From positions 1,612,001 to 1,676,000 of the forward strand of contig CBDCTC010000006.1 in NCBI GenBank assembly GCA_965222125.1: a stretch of DNA of 64,000 nucleotides, written 5' to 3'. Below, piece after piece: positions 8,923-18,219 of this stretch. How positions within the stretch are numbered: the first letter of the stretch is position 1; each line of letters opens with the position of its first letter. This stretch comes from CAZENU01 sp965222125 (GTDB taxonomy: Bacteria; Chloroflexota; Dehalococcoidia; Lucifugimonadales; CAZENU01). The translations under genes and the position numbers were made by a program. The notes below the pieces were generated by a model that did no database searches, had not been told where the DNA came from, and was given only the letters and a program-made list of their open reading frames with translations.

Positions 8923-9849
8923 CTACGAGAAGTGGGGGACGACCTCGTCCATGAACAGCTCGATGTCGTCCGTCTCGGGGAAGCTCATGAAGGCCAGGTT
9001 GGCCAGGTCGAAGCCGAGCTCGGCCTGTTTTTCGAGCTCGTCGCGCACCGCCGACGGGTCGCCGGCGATGGCCCTCGACTCCCAGCCCTTGGACGCCTCG
9101 ACCCCCTTGGAGTGCGTCTTGTCGATGAAGACGAACGCGGCGAAGGTCTTGCGTATGCTGTCGTAGTCGCGGCCCTCCTCCTCGCAGTAGCGCTTGAGCA
9201 CGCTCAGCTTGTGCGCCGATTGCTTCCAGACGTTGCTGCCGACGTTCCACCAGTCGGCCTGGCGTGCGACCACCCTCAGCGTCCTCTGCTCGCCCGAGCC
9301 GCCGATCAGGATCGGGGGCGCCGGGTTGGGCCTCGGCTCGCAATGGGCGTTCGACAGGCTGTAGTATTTGCCGGTGAAGTTGGCGGGTGCGTCCGTCCAC
9401 AGCGTCCTGATGACCTCGAGCGCCTCCTCCATCATCTCCACGCGGACGCGCGGCGTTGGTAGTGACGGGTAGCCGTAGCCGTCGTACTCCGCGACGTTGC
9501 TGGTGCCCACCCCGTAGCCCAGGACGAACCGCCCCGAGCTCAGATCCTGCAGGGAGGCGGCCATCTTGGCGGTGAGGGCGGGATTCCGGAACGGGTTGCA
9601 GATGACGTGCGTACCGACCTGCACCCCCGGATAGCGGGCCGCAATCCACGTCAGCATCGTCCAGCCCTCGATAGTGTACCCGGCGTCACCGTTCAGGTGG
9701 TCTCCGATCCAGATGCCTCCCTTGAATCCCTGCGTGACGATGTCCAGGGTGCGGTTCATGGCCGGCATGTACTCTTTGCCGGTGAACGAGTACAGCGAAC
9801 TCCCGGCCCGCTGCGGCGGGGTGTATCCGAACTCCATCCGTGCTGGCAT
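8923..9849 (-). CDS. LLM-class F420/FMN-dependent oxidoreductase
   Basis: A 308-residue luciferase-like monooxygenase fold. Typical elements are GIWIGDHL near residue 45, VQVGTHVICNPFRNPALTAKMAASL near 75 (barrel strand with conserved PFR/P), GRFVLGYGVG near 105 and PPILIGGSGEQRTLRVVAR near 180. Members use reduced flavin or F420 to oxidise small organic substrates. It is the first gene of the three-gene reverse-strand run and is the last intact core gene before the mobile island. Substrate unknown. Confidence 0.88.
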   Translation of the reverse strand: MPARMEFGYTPPQRAGSSLYSFTGKEYMPAMNRTLDIVTQGFKGGIWIGDHLNGDAGYTIEGWTMLTWIAARYPGVQVGTHVICNPFRNPALTAKMAASLQDLSSGRFVLGYGVGTSNVAEYDGYGYPSLPTPRVRVEMMEEALEVIRTLWTDAPANFTGKYYSLSNAHCEPRPNPAPPILIGGSGEQRTLRVVARQADWWNVGSNVWKQSAHKLSVLKRYCEEEGRDYDSIRKTFAAFVFIDKTHSKGVEASKGWESRAIAGDPSAVRDELEKQAELGFDLANLAFMSFPETDDIELFMDEVVPHFS

Positions 9850-9943
9850 TGGCGATAACCTCCGGGGCAGATTGGCGGCCTATCGTATCACAGCCTCGCG
9901 CGCGCCTCGACACACGTCCCTTCCCGGCGAAGCGCCGGCCTGC

Positions 9944-10519
9944 CTACCAGACGGTCAGCGTGACGCCGGCGACGGAGGCGGCCGTGCCCAGTACCAGCAT
10001 GAGCGATGCGCGTCATTCGCTCATGGAGTAACAGGAACGCCATGGGCGCCCGAACAGCGGCGCCGGCGAGGCGAACTTCAGCGACGAGATGAACAGCAGC
10101 GCGGAGAGGCCGTTCACGAGGCCGCTGCCGAATATCATCAGGCGATCACGCCCGCTGCCCTGCGGCAGCCGCCGGTTCGAGCCGAGGCCGACCATTGTCA
10201 ACCCTATCGCCACCATCGCCATCGTCCGCACGGCGTTGGCCAGCACCGGGCTCGTCGCCTCGACCGCGTCGTCCTGCACGAAGACGCTGGCGGCCCACGC
10301 CAGGCCGGTGGCGACGCAAAGTGCGAGCGCGAGGAGCTTGGACCCCTCGTCCGTCGGCAGGGCGGCCTCCTGCTGCCGGCGGACCGACAGGACGTAGATG
10401 CCGCCCAGGACGAGGACTCCCCCGGCCACCGTTCTCCACGTGACCGTCTCGTCGGATATCATGCTCGTGGCGACGATGCTGAACATGATGTACAGCGCGT
10501 TCGTCGCCGGGCAGACTAG
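9944..10519 (-). pseudogene. EamA/DMT-family transporter remnant, truncated and frameshifted
   Basis: Reverse-strand translation gives EamA membrane segments: CPATNALYIMFSIVA, then TWRTVAGGVLVLGGIYVLS, then helices through FGSGLVNGLSALLFISSL. The C-terminal end is split over three frames: the main frame stops early at 10013, GAPMAFLLLHERMTR lies in a second frame (about 10000-10045), and the true tail LMLVLGTAASVAGVTLTVW ending at 9944 lies in a third. The 5' half is absent because the gene abuts the IS1182 insertion at 10516. Drug/metabolite exporter of the inner membrane, now inactive. The two indels could be assembly errors, but the truncation is real. Confidence 0.75.
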
Positions 10520-12077
10520 CAGCCCGTCCGAGGATTATCTAACGGTGCTTGCGGGTCAGCGACAATGGATCGCGACAACTAATTGTGCCGTTGCCCCGGC
10601 CGGCCGCCAGATAGCTTTGCGAATAGCGCCGTGCTCACTACCTCGGCAAAGTTCCTGATGCGTTGGGCTGGCCCATCGACCCGTGCTTTCCTGTGCAGAT
10701 TGACCCCAAAGCGGAACAGTTTGAGCAGGTTGTGGCCGGTGCAGATCAGCGACCATTCGCCGTTCACCTTCTCCAGTCCCCGCAGCAGGAACTGCCGGAA
10801 TCCCCGGCCCTGCTTGATCTGGCCGAATACCGGCTCCACAGTTTGCATCCGCAAAGCGTAGCGCTGCCGACCCCGCTTGGTCTGTAACTTCCGTCGCATC
10901 CGGTCCTTGGGAGACAGATGGCTGGGTATGCGTCCTCGGGGCGCGGGTGGCACAACCCGGCCGTGGCGGGTCTGCTCCGGCGCGACGAACGGGTCCACGC
11001 CCAGAGCATAGAGCTCCTCGACTGCCTTTGCCGAGTAATAGCCAGCATCGGCGGATACTTCCCTGGGGACTGCACCGACGTTGTCGATGGTCTCCTCCAT
11101 CATCACCGCAGCCTGTTGCTTATCCGAAGTCTGGTTGGTGGCCCGCGCCGCCACGATCACCTGGTGAGCGCTGTCCACCACCGCCTGACAGTTGTACGCT
11201 TGCAGGAAGTCCTTTCCTCCAGGTGCGGGGATGATGCGCGACTCGGCATCGGTGAAGTTACGCTGGGCCTTGTCGTCGGGCACCCCCGGGTGCTTACCAC
11301 CTTCGGCCTCGGCCCGTTCGCCAGCCGCCTGCGCCTCGGCTTCCAGCGCCGCCATGGCTTCCCGTATCTTCTCCAACCGACCCTCTCGAAAGGCCAACTC
11401 CTGCGGCAACTCATCTCCACGCTTGTCTTTGCCGTACCGCCGGTCTTCCTCATCATCCGCTGCCTGGGCCTGTCGCAACAACTCCGCTACCTCCGCCGAC
11501 AACTGCGCTGCCTTCTCCTTCATCCGTTGGTAACTCATCGCCTTATGCTTCGATGCGTTGGCCTTGACCTTCGTGCCGTCCAGCGCCACGTGCCCCAGCT
11601 TCACCAGCCCCGCCTGCTGGCACAACGCCAGTACCTGTACGAACAGGCCCGACAGCGCATCCACATTATCCTTGCGAAAGTCGGAGATGGTCCGGAAGTC
11701 CGGTGTGTTGTTCGCCGCCAACACCCTGAAGGGGATGTCCTCGTGGAGACGCTGGGCGATGCGGCGTGAGGACGACACCCCCACGCAGTAACCGTAGAGC
11801 AACACCTTGACCATCATCCGTGGATGATACGGCGGTCCGCCTCGCCGTTCCCGCTCGTAGCGAGCGGTGACCTCCGACATGTCCAACTGGTCCACCACGT
11901 CGGATATGAAGTAGGCCAGATGGTCGTCAGGCAGCCACTCCTGCAACGCCGCTGGCAACAGCAACTGCTGGTCGGGTTCGTAGGGAAGGTAGGTTTTGCT
12001 CATCAACGACTCCCCGCTACTGGACTGTACCCATCATACCCCCAAACACTCGCCAACCGTGTTTCTCGGACAGGCTG
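10520..12077 (-). mobile_element. IS1182-family insertion sequence, copy 1 (1558 bp)
   Basis: The ends are inverted repeats CAGCCCGTCCGAG (left) and CAGCCTGTCCGAG (right, reverse complement). Both flanks carry CTAG (10516-10519 and 12078-12081), a 4-bp palindromic target duplication. A second copy of the same length, 45563-47120, lies in the opposite orientation with the same CTAG duplication. It separates the EamA remnant from the replication-relaxation region. Confidence 0.93.
10579..12003 (-). CDS. IS1182-family transposase (copy 1)
   Basis: A DDE transposase of 474 residues. The N-terminal domain reads LAYFISDVVDQLDMSEV and YHPRMMVKVLLYGYCVGV; catalytic-core elements include VALDGTKVKANASKHKAMSY near 150, YNCQAVVDSAHQVIVA near 265, EVSADAGYYSA near 310 and the C-terminal ALRMQTVEPVFGQIKQGRGF with the catalytic Glu. 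A Glu/Ala/Gln-rich coiled coil lies at about 170-235. ATG 12003 follows GGGGAG; a TTG one codon upstream opens the frame. The gene is intact and nearly identical to copy 2, so the element may still move. Confidence 0.92.
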   Translation of the reverse strand: MSKTYLPYEPDQQLLLPAALQEWLPDDHLAYFISDVVDQLDMSEVTARYERERRGGPPYHPRMMVKVLLYGYCVGVSSSRRIAQRLHEDIPFRVLAANNTPDFRTISDFRKDNVDALSGLFVQVLALCQQAGLVKLGHVALDGTKVKANASKHKAMSYQRMKEKAAQLSAEVAELLRQAQAADDEEDRRYGKDKRGDELPQELAFREGRLEKIREAMAALEAEAQAAGERAEAEGGKHPGVPDDKAQRNFTDAESRIIPAPGGKDFLQAYNCQAVVDSAHQVIVAARATNQTSDKQQAAVMMEETIDNVGAVPREVSADAGYYSAKAVEELYALGVDPFVAPEQTRHGRVVPPAPRGRIPSHLSPKDRMRRKLQTKRGRQRYALRMQTVEPVFGQIKQGRGFRQFLLRGLEKVNGEWSLICTGHNLLKLFRFGVNLHRKARVDGPAQRIRNFAEVVSTALFAKLSGGRPGQRHN

Positions 12078-12080
12078 CTA

Positions 12081-12278
12081 GAACGGGGCCACACGGGGCG
12101 CGCCGTGCCCGCAGCCGTCCTGAACTCCGTCGGCGGGAGCGTCCGAGCTATTGAGGCAGCCACGCTGGACATCATCATCGACTTGGAGGGCCTGCGGCCT
12201 GACCCGGCCCTGCGGTCCCTGCGCGAGGGCCTTGAGGAAACGCTCCTGCTGCTGTGCGCCACACCCCTGACCACCTGA
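12081..12278 (+). CDS. 5'-truncated open frame of unknown function beside IS1182
   Basis: An open frame enters directly from the IS1182 flank and ends at TGA 12276-12278. Its clean helical sequence (AVLNSVGGSVRAIEAATLDI, then ALRSLREGLEETLLLLC) suggests real coding DNA, probably the 3' end of a mobile-element gene cut by the insertion. It overlaps the start of the next frame, so it could also be the frameshifted 5' part of the replication-relaxation gene. No family recognised. Confidence 0.35.
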   Translation, partial: ERGHTGRAVPAAVLNSVGGSVRAIEAATLDIIIDLEGLRPDPALRSLREGLEETLLLLCATPLTT

Positions 12279-13495
12279 GGAGCATCGAGCTGCTGCACAG
12301 CTTCGAGACGCCCTTCGTCACCCTCGTGTTGACCCACACAGACCAGGCCACCCGCAGGGCCATCCGCTCCCTGGGCGATCCGAGGGAGCACCGCAGGACC
12401 TTCGCGGTGACGGAGGGAGAGCTTCTGGCCGGAGACCACACGGGAGTCGTCTGGCAGCAGTGTGGGAACGGCCTTGGCGAAAACCCTCCAGTGCGTATCT
12501 CACCCGACGCATCCCTGGCAGGTATCATAGCGTGGGCGGAGCGCCTGCTGGACTCGTCCTATTCGTTCTATCGCGACAACCCAAAGCCTGATCCCGACAT
12601 CCCGTACCCCTCCGGCGTGCAGGCCTCCATGCCGGAGCCGACCCAGCAACTCAAAGACGCCTTCTCGGTGCAGCTGACCCGCGCCGAGAAGGACGCCCTC
12701 GACCTGCTGGCCGCATGGCCCCTGTGCACCCGCGAGCACCTTTGCCGGACTGATGGGCGGGGTCACCCTGAGCCGGGTCAATCAGGTGCTCCGCTCTCTG
12801 CGGCAGCATGGCCTCGTGCAGGAGGATGACTCCCTGCACGTGCTCACCGACGAGGGGTTGACGCACCTGGCCCGACGGGACCGGGCCGCCGTCGGGCCCA
12901 CTCTCGACCGGTGGAGCGCCGAGCCCTCGCCATCCAACCCTGACACTTACGCCGGGACCGCCCTGCGCGCTCTCGCCGCCCAGATGCGGCACCATGCCGG
13001 CGTCACCGGCTTCGCCGCCGCTCTGTCCGCCGAGGTCGCCCGCTCCCCCGACTACGACCTGTTCGACCTGCTGCCCACTCATCGCTCCAGCATCGGCTAC
13101 CGCTACGACTGGACCACCTACGTGATCCACCCCGACGCCTCCTTCACCCTGGAGTACCGGGGCCGGTGCCGTCCGTTCCTCCTGGAGTTCGAGCGGCGGG
13201 CCGCGACGCCGAAGCGCATCCCCAACGCCTGGAGTCCTACCGCCGCTACTTCCTGAGCGGCTGGGCAAAGCGTGACCACGAGGGACACCTGCCCCGGGTG
13301 CTCTTCGTCTTCGAGTCCCCCAGCAGTGAGACCGCCTTCCTCGACATCGCCGACGGGGTGGATGACGTGCCTATAATCACATCCAACACAGAGACCCTTG
13401 CCGAGCAGGGCATCCTGGGCGACGCATGGATTCTCCCGCCGCCCCATTCCCTCGACAGAAGGTCGTTATCATCCCTGGAGCAACTTGCAGAATGA
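12254..13495 (+). pseudogene. Replication-relaxation family protein, broken by two frameshifts
   Basis: Three overlapping frames make one protein. Frame 1 (12254 to about 12738) holds an unrecognised N-terminal part, then LTRAEKDALDLLAAWPLCT, the start of a winged helix. Frame 2 (about 12738 to 13224) continues GLMGGVTLSRVNQVLRSLRQ and LTDEGLTHLARRDR, then HPDASFTLEYRGRCRPFLLE. Frame 3 (13224 to 13495) gives RLESYRRYFLSGWAKRDHEG and PRVLFVFESPSSE. This order is that of plasmid/ICE replication-relaxation proteins, which are associated with plasmid replication or mobilisation. The second break is a missing C in a CCCC run. Evidence that the island derives from a plasmid or integrative element. 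Confidence 0.65.
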
Positions 13496-13528
13496 CCACT
13501 TTCGCCGTTCCGAACACTTCCTGTAGGG

Positions 13529-13559
13529 GTGGTCCCAGCATGACTGCTGGGACCACTTT
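13529..13559 (+). terminator. Perfect 12-bp hairpin after the replication-relaxation gene
   Basis: GTGGTCCCAGCA, loop TGAC, TGCTGGGACCAC, then TTT. It sits 34 bp after the stop at 13495, where a Rho-independent terminator is expected, though the T tail is short. Confidence 0.6.
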
Positions 13560-14415
13560 GCAGCAACTTGCAGCCCTCATGCCCCTTACGGCCTCACCAG
13601 CGCAATATGTTGCAGAACTGACAGGTCAGGCCGTCAACGTTGACACGCCACACACCGCCTATCCCGATGGCCCGACCGATACGGCCTAGCAACAACAGCC
13701 TTGCCAGGCACCCTCGGACACAGCGGCAACATTGCCAGTGGAGCGTGTTCCACGACCGGCGTTAATCCGTTCCTAGTACTTCCTATAGGGGACAAAAGGG
13801 CATTCCCCACACTTACCGTGTCAGCCTCCAACAGGTCAAGTCGTGACTATTGTTGCAGAGCGCGGACCCCTCCGCCCCCGCCTCTATGCCAAGCACGTGG
13901 CAGGATTCGCGTCGATCGCCAGGACATGGAGACCCTCAATGTGCGTGACGTGTCATCGCATCACGACCCGAATCAGGGGTGCCTCAACGTCTTCGGGGAG
14001 GCGAAAACACGTCTCCGCCAGCGCCGTGGCGGGACGTCATGCACCCCCACATCAATCGCATTTTTCGCCCTGTTTTCCCACCGGATGGCTGACCTGCTCC
14101 CGCGTCTGCACCCCACCATCAATCGCATTTTCTCGATTCGGACCGGAATGCACCCTTTCAACGAAGTGTTCACAGGTTACGTCCCACAGGAGGGCGATTT
14201 ACACCTGTGCCAGCTACGAAATCGCCCCTTCCAACGCTTCACAACCAAACTCAAACTGCTGTACACCCCCTGCACATGGCGAACGCCCTCCGACTTCGGA
14301 GAACCTGGAAAGACTACCCTCCGAGGTACACCTCGCAGGGCAGCGGGTTGAAGATCGGTTGCCCGGTGATGTAGAGTAAGACTCAGTGCGGTAAAGGCAG
14401 GCGAATAGAAAACCC
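13560..14415. other. Non-coding region of the island with short direct repeats
   Basis: About 850 bp with no supported gene; two long overlapping frames here have no family resemblance or ribosome binding site. Repeats are visible: a near-identical 23-mer CACCCC(C)AC(C)ATCAATCGCATTTT at 14042-14064 and 14109-14131, ACTTCCTRTAGGGG near 13515 and 13776, and several copies of TTGCAG/GCAACTTGCAG between 13480 and 13620. They could be binding sites for the recombinase or a replication protein, or attachment-site remnants. Confidence 0.4.
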
Positions 14416-14643
14416 ATGCCCACCAAATCCAGAAACACCGACACCATCACCTTCTCCCTCCCGCCGGAGATGGCCGAACACCTGCGGGAGGTGGTCAAGG
14501 AGGAGGAGCGCACCGTCAGCGAACTGCTGCGTGAGGCCATCCGGCTGTACATGGAGGAGCGGGAGTGGCGAATAGAGGAACGGATGCAGAGGCGACGTTC
14601 ACGCCAAGGGAGACAGGACGAGACGGAGGGAGGAAAAACATGA
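14416..14643 (+). CDS. CopG-type ribbon-helix-helix DNA-binding protein
   Basis: 75 residues: a beta strand (DTITFSLPPEMAEHL) followed by two helices (EVVKEEERTVSELLREAIRLYME), the classical ribbon-helix-helix fold, then a very basic tail. Its TGA overlaps the ATG of the serine recombinase (ATGA at 14640-14643), so the two are translationally coupled. Likely a transcriptional regulator or a directionality/accessory factor for that recombinase. Intact. Confidence 0.75.
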   Translation: MPTKSRNTDTITFSLPPEMAEHLREVVKEEERTVSELLREAIRLYMEEREWRIEERMQRRRSRQGRQDETEGGKT

Positions 14644-16482
14644 ACGATAGAACCGACTACACCCCCGTGGCCCTCTACGCTAGGGTCTCCAGCGACAGGC
14701 AGGACGTGGACCTGTCCGTGTCCGCCCAGCTTCGGGCGCTCCGGGACTACGCCCAGAAGAACGGCTACCTGGTCGCCCGCGAGTACGTGAACGAGGCCGA
14801 GAGCGGGCGCATCGCCGACCGCCCGGAGTTCCGCAAGATGATCGACGAGGCCAGCAAGCCGGAGGGACCCTTCCGGGAGATCCTCGTCTGGAAGTTCTCG
14901 CGGTTCACTAGAAAGCGCGAGCACGCCGTCGCCTTCAAGTCCATGCTCCGGCGCAAGGGCGTCCGCGTCGTCTCCATCACCGAGCACGCCGACGACTCTC
15001 CCACCGGCAAGCTCATGGAGGCCATCATCGAGTCGGTGGACGAATTCTACTCGGAAAATTTGGCCCAGGAGGTCACGAGGGGTATGCGGGAGGCGGCGTC
15101 CCGCGGCTTCTGGGTCGCCAGCCGGGTGCCCTACGGGTATGCCAGAGTCATGGTGCAGGACGGGGCCAAGAAGCGCCCCACCCTGGAACCCGACCCCGCA
15201 ACGTCCCCCGTGGTCAAGCGCATCTTCGCAATGGCCGAGGCCGGCAGGGGGATACTGGACATCACCCAGACCCTCAACTCCGAGGGTATTGCCAACCCCA
15301 CCGGCAGGCTCTGGTCGAAGAACGGCGTCCACATCATCCTCAGGAACGAGGCGTATACCGGCGCTCTGGTCTGGGGCACGAAAGCCAAGGATAAGGCCGA
15401 GCCGGTGCGCGTGGACAAGGCGTTTCCTGGCATCGTCTCCAAGGCGCAGTTCCGCCGAGTCAACCGGCAGATGCGCTCCCGCGCGCCCAAGAGGACGCAT
15501 TCCCGCAGGGTGGGAAGCTCCTACCTCCTGAGCGGGCTGGTCAGGTGCAGGACGTGCAACGGCGCCCCCCCAGGACTCCAAGAGCGGCAGGTTCTCCTAC
15601 TACGTCTGCCAGTCCCTGATGAAGCGAGGCAGCGGGGCCTGCGACGCCCCCAGGCTCAATGCCCGCCGCTTCGAAGAGTTGGTCGTCGGCAAGATTCGCT
15701 CCAACATCCTCACCGAGTCCAACATCCGCGAGCTGGTGAAGCTGGTGGACGAGGAGATGGACGGCATCGCCAGGGAGCAGCGCCAGCGGCTGGAGACCAC
15801 AGAGTCGGAACTTGCGGACGTGAAGCACAGGCTGGAACGGCTCTACGACCTGGCGGAGACCACCGACCTGGACATCGACGATTTCAAGCCCCGTATCCGA
15901 GACCACCGGGAGCGGCAGGAGAAGCTGGAAGCGTCTGCGGCGGAGGCCAGGGCGATGCTGTCCCAGCGGCGGGAGGTCCTCGACGACGTGGAGACCATCA
16001 CCGCCTACGCCCAGGACATGAGCGTGTTCCTGAACGAGAGTGAGTTGACCGAGCGCAGGGCCTTCATCGAGAGCTTCGTGAAGGAGATCGTGGTGCAGCC
16101 CGGAAACGCCTTGATGCGCTACACCGTGCCCATGCCAGACGATAGCCTGATACCCGGAAGGGCCGCCGAAAAGGTGGCCCTGAACGACTCGGTACTGTCT
16201 AACGTCCATAATGGTGGGCCGGACTTGACGAAATCAAGAACCGAGGCCGATTCGCGGGTCACTCCGTCGTTCGGCATGGGGATGGTGTACGTCAGCGTCG
16301 CCTCGTCTCCCACCACCTCGATGCCCTCCACGAAGTTGCGGATCAGCGCCTTGCGCTCGGGGAACGTCCCCTCCTTCAGGAACTCCCGGAAGTCCGCCAC
16401 GTACCCCTTGATCTCCTCGGTCGTCGGAAGCTCCACCCTCCGCCGCTCCAGCTGTGTCTCGGCATCTTCTTTGGCAGCCTGA
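14640..16482 (+). pseudogene. Large serine recombinase, frameshifted at a C7 tract
   Basis: ATG 14640 follows GGAGGGAGG. The N-terminal resolvase domain has the catalytic serine in YARVSSDRQ, then a DUF/recombinase domain and half of a zinc ribbon (CRTCNGA). At the seven-C run at about 15564-15571 the frame shifts; the next frame continues SKSGRFSYYVCQSLMKRGSG and the C-terminal coiled coil (RQRLETTESELADVKHRLERL) to YTVPMPDD near 16140. The true end is uncertain; the open frame runs to 16482 antisense to the next gene. It closely resembles the convergent recombinase at 16119-17780. Either a pseudogene, a phase-variable gene, or a homopolymer error. Confidence 0.7.
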
Positions 16483-17780
16483 AGCTGCTCCTCGCGGTGC
16501 CTCAGCGAGAAGATGCGGGGCGACAGGACCTCCAAGGTCAGGTCGCTGGTCTCCAACGCCTCGTAGAGCTTCCCAAGCCGCTTCCGAACGTCTGATAGCT
16601 CCGCCTCGATGACCTCCAGCCTGCCGGACAACTCCCCAGCCATCGCGTCGATCTCCTCCGCCACCAGCTTCACCAGCTCGATGATGGTCTCCTCGGTCAG
16701 AATCCGCTCCCTGATCTTCTCGACTACGAAGTCCTCAACTCTTGGGGCGTTGAGGTAGCGAGCGCTGCACGTCCCTGCGCCTTCCCTGAACAGGGTGCCG
16801 CAAACGTAGTAGGCGAACTGGCCGCTCTTGGCCCCCTGGCCGGTGTAGGGCCTGCCGCAGACGCCGCACTTCAGCAGTCCGCTCAGCAGGAACTTGCTTC
16901 CCACTCTACCGGGCCTCTGCACCTTGGGTGGGCGGTCCCGTATCGCCTGCCGCACGGCGTCGAACAGCTCCCTCGACACCAGGGCGGGCCATGCTCCCTC
17001 AACCCGCACAGGCTGCTGGGACTTCTCGCCCTTGCTGATTCTGCCCCACACGGCGGTTCCCGTGTAGCCTTCGTTGGTCAGCAGGTAGTGGAGTCCTCCC
17101 TTGTACCAGCGTTTGCCCCTGTTGGTGACGCCCCGGTCGTTCAGGGCCTTGCATATCTCCTTGAGGCCGTTGCCCCGCAGCGAGCTATCGAATATCTCCT
17201 TCACCACTGGGGCGGTGGCGGGGTCTACCTCCAGCGTCGGCCGCTCCTTCAGCCCGTCGCTGACCTTGACTCTCCTGTAGCCGAAGGGGGCCTTGGAGCC
17301 GAGGAAGAAGCCCCTCGACGCGGCTTCCCTCATTCCCCGCACAACGTCCTGGGCAAGATTTTCCGAGTAGAACTCGTCCACGCTCTCGATGATGGCCTCC
17401 ATCAGCTTGCCGGTGGGGGAGTCGTCGGCGTGCTCGGTGATGGAGACCACCCTGATTCCCTTGCGCCGGAGCATGGACTTGAACGCAACGGCGTGCTCCC
17501 GCTTCCGGCTGAAGCGGGAGAATTTCCAAACGAGGATGACCTCAAAGGGGGCCTTCGGCTGGCTGCCCTCCTCGATCATCTCCCTGAACTGGGGCCTGTC
17601 GGCGACGCGGCCACTCTCGGCCTCGTCCACGTACTCGCGGGCCACGGAGTAGCCGTTGGCCCTGGCGCAGTCCTTGAGCGCCCTGAGCTGTGCGGACACG
17701 GATAGATCCACGTCCTGCCGGTCGCTGGAGACCCTGGCGTAAAGGGCCGCCGGTGTGAGCGGCTGTAGGTGCTTCTTCAT
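16119..17780 (-). CDS. Large serine recombinase (site-specific integrase type)
   Basis: A 553-residue intact recombinase. Catalytic Ser is in YARVSSDRQDVD near residue 12; helix-E region residues ADRPQFREMIEE and the arginine-rich KFSRFSRKREHAVAF follow; then the recombinase domain (RWYKGGLHYLLTNEGYTG), a complete zinc ribbon (CGVCGRPYTGQ ... YYVCG ... GTCSARYLNA, residues about 310-350) and a long coiled coil (about 380-470). ATG 17780 (MKKHLQPL) follows GAGGAGGG; the longer frame to 17801 is less likely. It would integrate, excise or invert a mobile element. The last 50 or so codons overlap the 3' end of the facing recombinase. Confidence 0.88.
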   Translation of the reverse strand: MKKHLQPLTPAALYARVSSDRQDVDLSVSAQLRALKDCARANGYSVAREYVDEAESGRVADRPQFREMIEEGSQPKAPFEVILVWKFSRFSRKREHAVAFKSMLRRKGIRVVSITEHADDSPTGKLMEAIIESVDEFYSENLAQDVVRGMREAASRGFFLGSKAPFGYRRVKVSDGLKERPTLEVDPATAPVVKEIFDSSLRGNGLKEICKALNDRGVTNRGKRWYKGGLHYLLTNEGYTGTAVWGRISKGEKSQQPVRVEGAWPALVSRELFDAVRQAIRDRPPKVQRPGRVGSKFLLSGLLKCGVCGRPYTGQGAKSGQFAYYVCGTLFREGAGTCSARYLNAPRVEDFVVEKIRERILTEETIIELVKLVAEEIDAMAGELSGRLEVIEAELSDVRKRLGKLYEALETSDLTLEVLSPRIFSLRHREEQLQAAKEDAETQLERRRVELPTTEEIKGYVADFREFLKEGTFPERKALIRNFVEGIEVVGDEATLTYTIPMPNDGVTRESASVLDFVKSGPPLWTLDSTESFRATFSAALPGIRLSSGMGTV

Positions 17781-17820
17781 GCTACCCTCCTCATCTGGCA
17801 TGTGGTCGCTGTCTTCGATT

Positions 17821-18219
17821 TCAACCCCCCATCACCCGGACCCAAACAATCCCGTCAACGTGTTCAAAGTGCCCATCGGCTGAAACGAGATCGGCGCCCG
17901 TTTCCATCGCGTGAGCCGCAATCCAGACATCGTTTGTCGGAATTGGCCGCCCCTTGGCTTTCAACGCTGTCATTACCCGTGAGTAGCGGTCCGCAGTCAC
18001 TGGCCCCACAGGAACGAAGGACACGTAGGGACGTTCAAGGAAGGAGCGAAGTTCCGCAAGGTTCTGCTCGAAGTGCGCTCCTTGCCGGAAGCCGAATAGC
18101 TGCTCACCCACCACAACAGCTGAGAACAGAACCTCCTCAGCAGCCTGTATCAGGTCTCTCACCTCATGGTTGCCTCGCATGAATGCGGAGTAGGCGTTGG
18201 AGTCCAGTAGAATCCTCAT
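17821..18219 (-). CDS. PIN-domain toxin, VapC type
   Basis: A 132-residue ribonuclease-type toxin. The four acidic PIN positions are visible: Asp in ILLDSNAYSAF, Glu in VVGEQLFGF, Asp in TNDVWIAAHA and Asp in LVSADGHFEHV. It starts at ATG 18219, which overlaps the antitoxin stop as ATGA. The usual target of VapC enzymes is tRNA or rRNA; target unknown here. Retained in the island probably as a stabilisation module next to the recombinases. Confidence 0.85.
   Translation of the reverse strand: MRILLDSNAYSAFMRGNHEVRDLIQAAEEVLFSAVVVGEQLFGFRQGAHFEQNLAELRSFLERPYVSFVPVGPVTADRYSRVMTALKAKGRPIPTNDVWIAAHAMETGADLVSADGHFEHVDGIVWVRVMGG

Noticed and set aside
13701..14379. Two overlapping 178-216 residue frames in the recombinase upstream region
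   Set aside because: No ribosome binding site, no recognisable fold and Pro/Arg/Thr-biased composition; treated as non-coding.
13500..14415. tRNA gene as integration target of the recombinase
   Set aside because: No cloverleaf or TTCRANYCC-type T-loop seen in this stretch or beside the recombinases; large serine recombinases often do not use tRNA genes.
15619..16482. Separate 287-residue + strand gene
   Set aside because: It is the frameshifted C-terminal half of the recombinase starting at 14640; its last ~80 codons are antisense to the facing recombinase.
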